64,000 nucleotides of DNA. Origin: Candidatus Ozemibacter sibiricus. Lineage in GTDB: Bacteria > Muiribacteriota > Ozemobacteria > Ozemobacterales > Ozemobacteraceae. The notes beneath the pieces were generated by a model. The model was not told where the DNA came from, did not search any database, and worked only from the letters and a program-made list of their open reading frames with translations. Within the stretch, counting starts at the first letter, position 1. Every line of letters begins with the position of its first letter. Shown in pieces: positions 9,024 through 16,458 of this stretch. The translations under genes were made by a program, and so were the position numbers. Location: NCBI GenBank assembly GCA_003327425.1, contig QOQW01000008.1, positions 124,001-188,000 on the forward strand, written 5' to 3'.

Positions 9024-10237
9024 GCGTGGCGGGCGGGCGCCGCGGCGGCCTCGCCCGGTGGGTGGTCCTGGTCCTGCTGCTGGCCGGGGCGGGCCCGGCG
9101 GGCGCGACCGGCGACGCGACGTGGAAGATCGGGGTGATGGGGGCGCTCTCGGGGCCCAAGGCGCCGTATGGCGTGGCCCATCTGCAGGGCGCCCGGCTGG
9201 CCGTCGAAGAGATCAACGCCCGTGGGGGCGTGGCTGGGCGGCCGCTCGAACTGATCGCGGTCGACGATCGGGGCGAGATGGGGGAGGCCGGGCCGCTGGC
9301 GGTCCGCCTCGTCACCGAGGAAGGGGTGCTGGCTCTGATCGGCAGCGTCGATTCGGGTGTGACCCACGTGCTGGCCATGATCGCGGTCAAGAGCCACGTT
9401 CCCCATCTGACCTGCGTGGCCACCGACCCTTCGCTGACGCGGGCGGGCAGCCCCTGGACCTTCCGCACCCTGGCCGACGATGAGCGGCAGGCGGCCGCCC
9501 TGGTCGAGGAGCTGGTCATCCGGCAGGGGCGCCGTCGGCTGGCCCTGGTGGCCGGCAGCTCCCGCTACGGACGGATGGGCGCCCGCACCTTCGCCCGGCT
9601 GGCCCGGGCTGCCGGGGCCGTCGTCGATGGCCCCCATCTGCTGCCGGCCGACCCGGCCGGCTGGTTCCCGGTGGTCGACCGGGCCCGAGCGGATGATCCT
9701 GAAGCCATCATTCTGTGGACGCTGTCGCGGGAAGGGAAGGCGGCGGCCGGGCGCTTGGCGGCCCTGGGGTATCGCGGCGTGATCGCTGGCGGCGACGGGC
9801 TGGCCACCCCTGATTTCTTTGCCGATCCCGGGCCGGGCATCGATGGCACCCTGGTCACCTGCCCCTACGACGAGTCCAACCCGGCGCCGGCCCATCGGGC
9901 CTTCCAGCAGGCCTTCCAAGCCCGCTATGGGCGCGCGCCCGATTCCTTCGCCGCCCACGCCTACGATACCGTCGGGCTGGTCGCGGCCGCGCTGGCGCGG
10001 CTGGCCGCTGCCGGCGTACCGCCCACCCGGGCGGCGCTGCGCGATGAACTGGCCGCCGCCCCGCCGTACGAGGGGGTCACCGGCCGGCTGGTGTTCGATG
10101 CGACCGGCAACGATAGGCGGCCGGTGCAACTGGCGCGCGTGCGGGGCGGTCGGCTGGCACTGCTGCCCGATCGCTCGCCCGACCGCCGGCCCGCGCCGAA
10201 CGGCCGCGGCGCCGCCGCGCCGGAGGGACCGCCGTGA
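9017..10237 (+). CDS. Periplasmic branched-chain-amino-acid-type substrate-binding protein
   Basis: 406 residues. An N-terminal signal peptide (hydrophobic WVVLVLLLAGAG, cleavage near GATGDA) leads into a type I periplasmic-binding fold (Peripla_BP_6): WKIGVMGALSGPKAPYG, GARLAVEEINARGG, ALIGSVDSGVTHV and SFAAHAYDTVGLVAAAL. Such proteins bind amino acids, amides or aromatic acids for HAAT-family importers or act as sensors. No permease genes follow; the next gene is the polyferredoxin-PaaK fusion, overlapping by 4 bp (GTGA). A link between a bound aromatic acid and the PaaK-like domain is an inference from this order. Confidence 0.85.
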   Translation: MLSVAGGRRGGLARWVVLVLLLAGAGPAGATGDATWKIGVMGALSGPKAPYGVAHLQGARLAVEEINARGGVAGRPLELIAVDDRGEMGEAGPLAVRLVTEEGVLALIGSVDSGVTHVLAMIAVKSHVPHLTCVATDPSLTRAGSPWTFRTLADDERQAAALVEELVIRQGRRRLALVAGSSRYGRMGARTFARLARAAGAVVDGPHLLPADPAGWFPVVDRARADDPEAIILWTLSREGKAAAGRLAALGYRGVIAGGDGLATPDFFADPGPGIDGTLVTCPYDESNPAPAHRAFQQAFQARYGRAPDSFAAHAYDTVGLVAAALARLAAAGVPPTRAALRDELAAAPPYEGVTGRLVFDATGNDRRPVQLARVRGGRLALLPDRSPDRRPAPNGRGAAAPEGPP

Positions 10238-12726
10238 GGTTCGCCGGCCCCGGCGTCTGGGGCGCCCTGGCCGTGATCGGCCTGCTGCTCGTCCTGGTCG
10301 GGCAGCTCCGCTTCCAGGACGACCTGGTGGCGGGCCAGATGACCTATGGCAATTTCGACCTGCCCGGCCGGATCGCCTTCGTCAACCGCCTGGTACCTGG
10401 GGTGCCCGATCATGCCTCGGCCAAGGTCTACACGTTCGATCGGGTCAACTGGCATCCGCTGTTCGCCCTGGTCGGGGTGCTCTTCCCGCTGACGCTGTTC
10501 TGGGGCTTGTACAGAAACTGGGAGTTCTGGCAGGCGGGGCTCACCCGGGTCTGGACGCAATGGGCCGCGTTCGTCATCGCGCGCCTGGGGGTGGTACGGG
10601 CGGCCGGGATCTGGCCGCTGCGTCGCTCCTGCCTGGGCACCTTCCCCTTCTTGAACTGCCAGGCCTGCGAGATGGCGACCGGGGCCTGCCCGATCGGCTA
10701 CCTGCAGAACCTGCTGACCTGGGCGGTGATGCCGTACTACCTGCTGGGGTTGCTGGTGCTGTTCGGCATCTCGCTCGGGAAGAGCATCTGCGGCTGGCTG
10801 TGCCCGTTCGGCTTCCTCAGCGATCTGGTCGACCGCCTCAGCTTGCGCCGGTGGACGGTGCCGCGCCCGCTCGGCTACCTGCGCTACTGGGTCCTCGGGC
10901 TGGTCGTAGTGGCCCCGTTCCTCTACGTCCAAGCCGGCATCCGCGATCGCAACTTCTTCTGCAGCACCCTGTGCGCGTCGGGCAAGATCCTGGGGTTGTC
11001 GCCCTACTACTGGACCACCGCCGCCCCCTCGTTCCTGCCAATCTCTGGCTGGCTGGGCGATCCGCTGGGTCGAGGGTTCGTCGTGACGCTCCAGGTCTCC
11101 TTGACATTGGTTCTGCTGATTGCTATGTTGCTGATCTCAGGACGGATCTTCTGCCGCGTCCTGTGCCCGCTGGGCGGGTTCTGGGGGTTGTTCCACGCCG
11201 TCAGCTTCGTCCGGGTGACGCATCGGGCCAGTCGCTGCACGCGGTGTGGAGGGTGCGAGAAGGTCTGTCCGATGGGGGTGTCCCGGGAGTTCAGCGATTT
11301 CCTGGACCGCACCTCCTGCATGATGTGCGGGCGTTGTATCACCGTCTGCCGGAGCGGTTCCCGGGCCTTCGCCTGGGGCCTACCCGACCCGGAGCCACAG
11401 GAGGAGCTGGATTCCATGACCGACCCCTCGGCCCTCGATTATGGCAGTCTGTACAATCGTCTGCGCCGCGATGTCTACATGATCGGGCTGGCCCTGCTGG
11501 CCAAGAGCCCGCTCGACATGGCGCGGTATGCCTTCCAGCAGACCGCCTTCTACCGGCGACTCTATGGGAGCATGCCGACCGATTTCCTGGCCCTGCCCCT
11601 GACTCGCAAGCGCGATCTGGGCACCTGCGACCCCTACGATGTGCTCAGCGAGGAATACCGCGGGACGGTCAGCCTCTACGCCGAGACGACGGGCTCGACC
11701 GGCTACCCGACCCCCGTGTTCTACACGCCGCTCGAGTTCGGCGCCGCCCGGCTCTATTCGAAGCTGACGCCCTATGTCGGGGCCCTCGATCAGGTCCTGG
11801 CCGAGAACCGGGCGGTGGTCAACGGCCTGACCTTCGGTTTCACCGTCGCCGGCATGAGTTTCGCCGATTTCCTGGCCGCCCATGGCGGAATGATCGCCAA
11901 CGTCGGCAGCCGCTCGACCATCGCCACCCCGCCGCGCACCGCGCGCGCCATCGTGCGGTTGCGGCCCTCGGTGCTGACCGGGACGCCCATCGATGTGCTG
12001 TGCTGGATGCGCATCATCAAAGAAGACCACCCGCAGGACTATCCCAAGGTCCTGGAAGAGCTGAAGGTCGTGCTGTCGACGGCCGAATTGTGCGCCGCCT
12101 CGCGCAGCCAGGCCATTCGCCAGGAGTTCGGGTTCGTCCATATCGATATCTATGCCTGCGTCGAAGGGTTCTTCACGGTGGCCTGCCCGTGCGGCGAGCT
12201 GCACGTGCTGCCCCTCTACCACACCGAGGTGTTCGATGCCGATCTCAAGCTGATCGGCGGCTTCGGCGAGGGCCGGCTCGCCTTCACCAATCTGCTGAAG
12301 AAAAGCTCCCCCCTGGTGCGCTACCTGCTCGACGATTTCGTGACCGTCTTCCCCAGCCAGTGCCCCCACGGCTTCAAGCGCAGCATCGTTCCGCACGGCC
12401 GCTGGGAATTGACCGTCTGCCTCGATGGCCGGCGGCTGGGCGTGCGGCATTTCGAAGAGGCCATCTTCGCCCACGGGCTGTTCGGCGATTATCGGGTGGT
12501 GCTCGAAGACACCGGAATGAAGGTGACCCTCGAAGAATACGGCCGGCATGACCCGCCCGCCCAGATCCAGGAACGCCTGGGCGAGACCTTCCGGCAGAAG
12601 GTGACGGTCGAGATCGTGCCGTTCGGCACGTTGACGAAATATCGTGAGGTGCGGGTGACCAAGCCGATCCTGAAGATCGAAGACAAACGCTCGACCTCGA
12701 CCCAGACCGTCCCCGAGTTCCTGTGA
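10234..12726 (+). CDS. Fusion: membrane NapH/NosR-like polyferredoxin + PaaK-like adenylate-forming enzyme
   Basis: 830 residues from a GTG with GGAGGG six bases upstream. Residues 1-330 hold about six membrane helices with the paired motifs CGWLCPFG and CRVLCPLG of NapH/NosR/RdxA-type proteins, plus an extra Cys pair (NCQACEMATGACP). Two ferredoxin motifs follow, from C335 (CTRCGGCEKVCP) and C362 (CMMCGRCITVC). From about residue 400 the sequence is phenylacetate-CoA-ligase-like: nucleotide loop ETTGSTGYPTP near 485-495, the GLTE-like region replaced by YACVEGFF, then GEGRLAFTNL and R696-Y-x-x-x-D typical of ANL enzymes. Each half is recognisable; the fusion itself is unknown to me. It could couple electron transfer to acyl activation at the membrane. 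Substrate unknown. Confidence 0.85.
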   Translation: MRFAGPGVWGALAVIGLLLVLVGQLRFQDDLVAGQMTYGNFDLPGRIAFVNRLVPGVPDHASAKVYTFDRVNWHPLFALVGVLFPLTLFWGLYRNWEFWQAGLTRVWTQWAAFVIARLGVVRAAGIWPLRRSCLGTFPFLNCQACEMATGACPIGYLQNLLTWAVMPYYLLGLLVLFGISLGKSICGWLCPFGFLSDLVDRLSLRRWTVPRPLGYLRYWVLGLVVVAPFLYVQAGIRDRNFFCSTLCASGKILGLSPYYWTTAAPSFLPISGWLGDPLGRGFVVTLQVSLTLVLLIAMLLISGRIFCRVLCPLGGFWGLFHAVSFVRVTHRASRCTRCGGCEKVCPMGVSREFSDFLDRTSCMMCGRCITVCRSGSRAFAWGLPDPEPQEELDSMTDPSALDYGSLYNRLRRDVYMIGLALLAKSPLDMARYAFQQTAFYRRLYGSMPTDFLALPLTRKRDLGTCDPYDVLSEEYRGTVSLYAETTGSTGYPTPVFYTPLEFGAARLYSKLTPYVGALDQVLAENRAVVNGLTFGFTVAGMSFADFLAAHGGMIANVGSRSTIATPPRTARAIVRLRPSVLTGTPIDVLCWMRIIKEDHPQDYPKVLEELKVVLSTAELCAASRSQAIRQEFGFVHIDIYACVEGFFTVACPCGELHVLPLYHTEVFDADLKLIGGFGEGRLAFTNLLKKSSPLVRYLLDDFVTVFPSQCPHGFKRSIVPHGRWELTVCLDGRRLGVRHFEEAIFAHGLFGDYRVVLEDTGMKVTLEEYGRHDPPAQIQERLGETFRQKVTVEIVPFGTLTKYREVRVTKPILKIEDKRSTSTQTVPEFL

Positions 12727-12736
12727 GGGAGAGGGC

Positions 12737-15277
12737 ATGACCATGGAACAAACCCCCAAGCTCTGTCCACGCTGCCAGCAGGCCAACTTCCCCATCGCCG
12801 AGTTCTGTCGCCATTGCGGGGAACCGATCTTCGACATGGGGGCCCTGTCGCGGCGCTCGATCCTGTCGCGGTTCCTCGGCCATCTCGTCGACGGGCTGTT
12901 CTGGATGATCGACGAACTGGCCCGCTGGTGGGAGATCGGTCGGCTGACCCTCGACCTGAAGGCCCTGCGCAAGCGGCGGGCCGCCTTCCTCAAGCAGGTG
13001 GGGGAAGGGCGACCGGAAGGGGCCGATCTGGCGCCCGCCGACCGCGAGAAGCTGATGAGCATGTCCGAAGAGATCGCCCGGCTGGCCTCGCGCGAGGAGT
13101 TCCTGCGCAAACGGAGCTGGGCGCTGACGCCCGAGCTGCTGCTGCTGCTGATTGTCTGCGCCTTCATCGCCGGCCTCATCTGGGTGCGACCGCGCACCGA
13201 TCTGGCCATTCCGCCACGGGACCTGCCCTTCACCCTGGCTGGCGAGCTGAACCGGTTCGCCGATCTGCCGCTGCACGGGTTCTCGGTGGTGACCAGCGCG
13301 GTCTGGCACGGGAACCAAATCTACGTCGGCGGCGATGGCGGGCTGGCGGTGGTCGATCCCAACACCCGCACGGCGACCGGCGTGGCCGGGCTGCCGCCGG
13401 GCTTCTTCGTGCGGCACCTGTTCTCGGAAGGGAGCCGCCTGCTGATTGCCGGCTATGGCGGGGTCTATGCCCTCGAAGCGCAGTTGCTGACGCCCCTCTA
13501 CGTCGGGGCCAACCTGCCGGTCGATCTGATCAACCGGATCATCCCGACCCGAGATGGCGGGCACCTGCTGGGCACGATCGGCCATGGCCTGCTCAAAGGC
13601 CGGGACCAGCTGGCGGTGATGCTGCTGGGCACGCAGGGGCTCACGCTGACCGGGTTCGCCTGGCTGGACGACGAACTGTGGCTGTTGCACGAGCGCGGTC
13701 TGCTGCGCGGGGATGGCTCGTCCTTCACCCCCTTCACGCTGCAGGTGCTGACCGGCCGGAGCCTGACGGCCCTGGCGGCCGAGCCCAACACCATCTACCT
13801 CGGGTCGACCGACGGGCTGGTGATCGGGTATCGCAGCGATCGCACCTGGGTCTGGACCCCGCTGTCGCCGGGCGAGCCCCGTCTGATCCGCGATCTGGTC
13901 GCGGCCCGTGGCGTGCTGCTGATCGCGGCGGCGGAAGGCCTGTTCCGCTACCAGGAGGGCCGGTTCCAGAAGCTGGCGGCCCTGCCCGATCTGTCGGCCC
14001 TGGCGATCGGTCCCGGTCTGGTGGCGGCGGTCAGTCCTACCGCCGTTTCGCTCTTCCAGCTCACGGGAAGCGCGATCCCGCCGGTCGCTCCCCTGGCGCC
14101 GGCGGTGCCGACGGTCGGCACCTTCGTGGCTCCTCCGCCGCCGGTCGCGGTGCAGCCGCCGCCGGTGACGCCGCCGGGCGTCAGCCCCCCGTTCCTGACC
14201 TCAGGGGCCGGGCCGTCGGCCGGTCCGGCGCCGATGGCGGCTCCCGCGCCCGCGCCGGTCGCGGTGGCCCCGCCCCCGCCGCTGCCGCCGTTGTCCGCCC
14301 CCGTGGCGCCGGTGAGCCCGCCGGGGCCGGCTCCGGTGGCGGCCCCGCCCGCTCCAGGATATGCCGCGTTGCCGCCGCCGTCTTCCGTCCAGCCGGTCGC
14401 CCCGGTCACGCCGCCGGTGGCGGCTCCGCATCCGTTCTTCGGCAGCGCCCCCCTGCCGCCCGCCCTGCGCGGGCCCTTCGTCTCGGCCCTGGCCTGGGAC
14501 GGCCGCCGTCTCTGGGTCGGGACGGCCAATGAAGGGCTGTGGGTGTTCCAGGACGGGCAGTGGTCGGCCCTCAATTCCAGGAACGGCGGGTTGATCGACG
14601 ACCAGATCGTGTCGCTGCCGCTGCTGCAGGGCCGCCCTCACCTCTATTCCTGGGTCATGGGCCTGATGTCGCTCGAGACCGGTCGCGCCGTGCCGGTGCT
14701 CGCCAAGGAGCACCTGCGCGATCATCTGGCCATGGCCGCCGATGCCAGTTCGATCATGTTCCTGTTCCAGGGCGGGTTCATCCGGCGCCTGAAAGAAGAC
14801 GGCACCTTGGAAGCGGTCAGCCGCATCCCTGAAGATTTCTTCAAGAGCGCGCGGTTCCTGCATCTGATCGACGGTCAGCCGGTCGTGGTCACCGACCAGG
14901 GGGTGCTGATCCGCGATGGGTCGGGACGATGGCTGGTGAGCTTCTTCCCCGCCGAAGGCCGGTCGCTGCGGGTGGTGGCGTCGGCGCCGTCGCCCGATGG
15001 CCAGGTGTATGCCATCCTGTCCAGCGGCGAGGTCTTCAGCGCCCGAGGGCGGGTCGTGAACCGGGTGGGGGCGATCGATCAGAAACCGCGGGGCATGGTC
15101 TTCGCCGATACCCTGTGGGTAGCCGGGACCTCCCAGATCTATCGCTTGGTCAACGGGGCGTTGACTCCGGTCGGGGCGAAGACCGGCGAGACGGTGGTCG
15201 GCTTCCAGCCGGTCCCGGAGCGCCGGATCGTGTTCCTGGCCACCAATGCCGGGGTCGATGTGCTTCCGTATCCCTGA
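12737..15277 (+). CDS. Zinc-ribbon, single-helix membrane protein with two propeller segments
   Basis: 846 residues, 10 bp after the fusion gene. Domains in order: zinc ribbon CPRCQQANFPIAEFCRHCG (about 10-29), a charged helical stretch, one membrane helix (ELLLLLIVCAFIAGLIW, about 133-150), and an exported beta-propeller-like region of two-component-regulator type (repeats such as QIYVGGDGGLAVVD, TIYLGSTDGLVIGY and LLIAAAEGLFRY). A Pro/Ala linker of about 130 residues (about 450-580) and a second propeller segment (RRLWVGTANEGLWVFQDGQW onward) follow. The topology puts the zinc ribbon inside and the propeller outside. A second ATG at 12743 is possible. Function unknown; probably partners the upstream fusion or senses an external signal. 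Confidence 0.75.
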   Translation: MTMEQTPKLCPRCQQANFPIAEFCRHCGEPIFDMGALSRRSILSRFLGHLVDGLFWMIDELARWWEIGRLTLDLKALRKRRAAFLKQVGEGRPEGADLAPADREKLMSMSEEIARLASREEFLRKRSWALTPELLLLLIVCAFIAGLIWVRPRTDLAIPPRDLPFTLAGELNRFADLPLHGFSVVTSAVWHGNQIYVGGDGGLAVVDPNTRTATGVAGLPPGFFVRHLFSEGSRLLIAGYGGVYALEAQLLTPLYVGANLPVDLINRIIPTRDGGHLLGTIGHGLLKGRDQLAVMLLGTQGLTLTGFAWLDDELWLLHERGLLRGDGSSFTPFTLQVLTGRSLTALAAEPNTIYLGSTDGLVIGYRSDRTWVWTPLSPGEPRLIRDLVAARGVLLIAAAEGLFRYQEGRFQKLAALPDLSALAIGPGLVAAVSPTAVSLFQLTGSAIPPVAPLAPAVPTVGTFVAPPPPVAVQPPPVTPPGVSPPFLTSGAGPSAGPAPMAAPAPAPVAVAPPPPLPPLSAPVAPVSPPGPAPVAAPPAPGYAALPPPSSVQPVAPVTPPVAAPHPFFGSAPLPPALRGPFVSALAWDGRRLWVGTANEGLWVFQDGQWSALNSRNGGLIDDQIVSLPLLQGRPHLYSWVMGLMSLETGRAVPVLAKEHLRDHLAMAADASSIMFLFQGGFIRRLKEDGTLEAVSRIPEDFFKSARFLHLIDGQPVVVTDQGVLIRDGSGRWLVSFFPAEGRSLRVVASAPSPDGQVYAILSSGEVFSARGRVVNRVGAIDQKPRGMVFADTLWVAGTSQIYRLVNGALTPVGAKTGETVVGFQPVPERRIVFLATNAGVDVLPYP

Positions 15278-15338
15278 AGACAGTTCTGAAGAATCGGCTT
15301 CTTCCTGCCGATAGGGGAAGACGTCAGGCGGCGTATCG

Positions 15339-15710
15339 ATGAGCGAGTATCTGCCGGTTTTCGCCGAAGAGATCTTCATCGTGAACATCTATGGTACCGA
15401 TGAAGAGATCGCGGAGTTCCAGGTGCTCCTGCAGACGCCCAATGACGAGAAGAGCCTGATGTCGATGGCTCTGATCATCGAAGAGATCAAGCGTCGGCAT
15501 TTTCTGAAGATCAACTGGCACTGTTGCTGGCGATGTTCCTACTTCCAGACCTGCAAGATCAACTGGTATCGCGGGGAACGCCATTTCGAGCGTCGCAACT
15601 GCTGCACCTACTGCCAGAATTTCTGGGAATGCCACAAACGGTTCGCCGAAGAGAACCCTGACCTGATGAACGGCACTGAAGAGCCGCCGCGCCATGAGAA
15701 GAAGAAATGA
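15339..15710 (+). CDS. Small cytoplasmic protein with two CCx2Cx5C motifs, unknown function
   Basis: 123 residues with no signal peptide. The N-terminal 55 residues are acidic and helical. Two copies of a cysteine motif follow, CCWRCSYFQTC and CCTYCQNFWEC, each CC-x2-C-x5-C, separated by a basic stretch (KINWYRGERHFERRN). Eight cysteines so arranged suggest two metal or Fe-S sites, but I do not recognise the family. The ribosome site is weak. The 3' end overlaps the next gene by 17 bp, so it belongs to this operon. Confidence 0.65.
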   Translation: MSEYLPVFAEEIFIVNIYGTDEEIAEFQVLLQTPNDEKSLMSMALIIEEIKRRHFLKINWHCCWRCSYFQTCKINWYRGERHFERRNCCTYCQNFWECHKRFAEENPDLMNGTEEPPRHEKKK

Positions 15711-16458
15711 ACGAACTCTTTCCCTGACCCTGCGGCTGCTGCTCCTGGGAGTGGCGTTCTGGCTGGGAGGCGGGGCGATGGCTCGGGCCGATCTCACCCT
15801 GCAGGGGCCGTCCGGGTTCATCCAGGTGCCATCCCATACGACGATCCGGCCGGGGCAGGTCGAATTCGGGATGCACACCCGGCGGTTCTTCATTCCCGGC
15901 ACCAAGACCTCGCGCTATCTGACCAACCTGGCGTTCGGGTTCTCGCCGATCCGTGATTTCGAACTTGGCGTGCAGAAGGCCATCGACTCGCGGCGAGGCA
16001 GCACCGACCAGGACCCCGATGCCACGCTCAATTTCAAGATCCGCCTGCCATCGATGGGAACAGGGGAATTCTCGGAGAGCGCCGTCGGCTTGCTGCTCGA
16101 TACCAACCCCAACAACTACCATACGATGTATTTCACCCTGGGCGGGTTCGGCGTCGGCTGGAACTTCGGCGGCAACCCCGGCTCCGGGATCGCTCAGTAC
16201 GGGGCATACGACCGGGGCCGGCGCCGGCCCAAGGATCTGTGCCTGCTGATCGGGACCGAGTATCCGCCGGCGCGACCCGGCGAACGCGGCTACCGCGGGC
16301 ACTGGCTGATCGACTACAACGGCGACGTCTTCTCGCTCGGCTGGCGGTACAAATCACACCGCGGCTTCTGGGTGGATGCCGCCGTCCAGTCGAAGAGCAG
16401 CTACACCGATATCTATGATTTCCTGCCCTTGATTCTGGGGGTCGGCGCCATCTTCTGA
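15694..16458 (+). CDS. Exported protein, probably an outer-membrane beta-barrel (YjbH-like start)
   Basis: 254 residues with a signal peptide (basic RRRNER, then LTLRLLLLGVAFWL, cleavage near ARADL). The mature part begins LTLQGPSGFIQVPSHTTIRPGQVEFG, reminiscent of the opening strand of YjbH and related barrel proteins, and continues with alternating strand patterns rich in Gly, Tyr and aromatic girdle residues to a terminal GVGAIF that ends in Phe, as many barrels do. The function is not known and the YjbH resemblance is weak. Last gene of the plus-strand operon; its 3' end overlaps the convergent kinase gene by 46 bp. Confidence 0.6.
   Translation: MRRRNERTLSLTLRLLLLGVAFWLGGGAMARADLTLQGPSGFIQVPSHTTIRPGQVEFGMHTRRFFIPGTKTSRYLTNLAFGFSPIRDFELGVQKAIDSRRGSTDQDPDATLNFKIRLPSMGTGEFSESAVGLLLDTNPNNYHTMYFTLGGFGVGWNFGGNPGSGIAQYGAYDRGRRRPKDLCLLIGTEYPPARPGERGYRGHWLIDYNGDVFSLGWRYKSHRGFWVDAAVQSKSSYTDIYDFLPLILGVGAIF

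Noticed and set aside
9819-12551. Open frame of 910 codons on the plus strand
   Set aside because: Out-of-frame shadow of the binding-protein and polyferredoxin-PaaK genes; Arg/Pro-rich with no recognisable domain.
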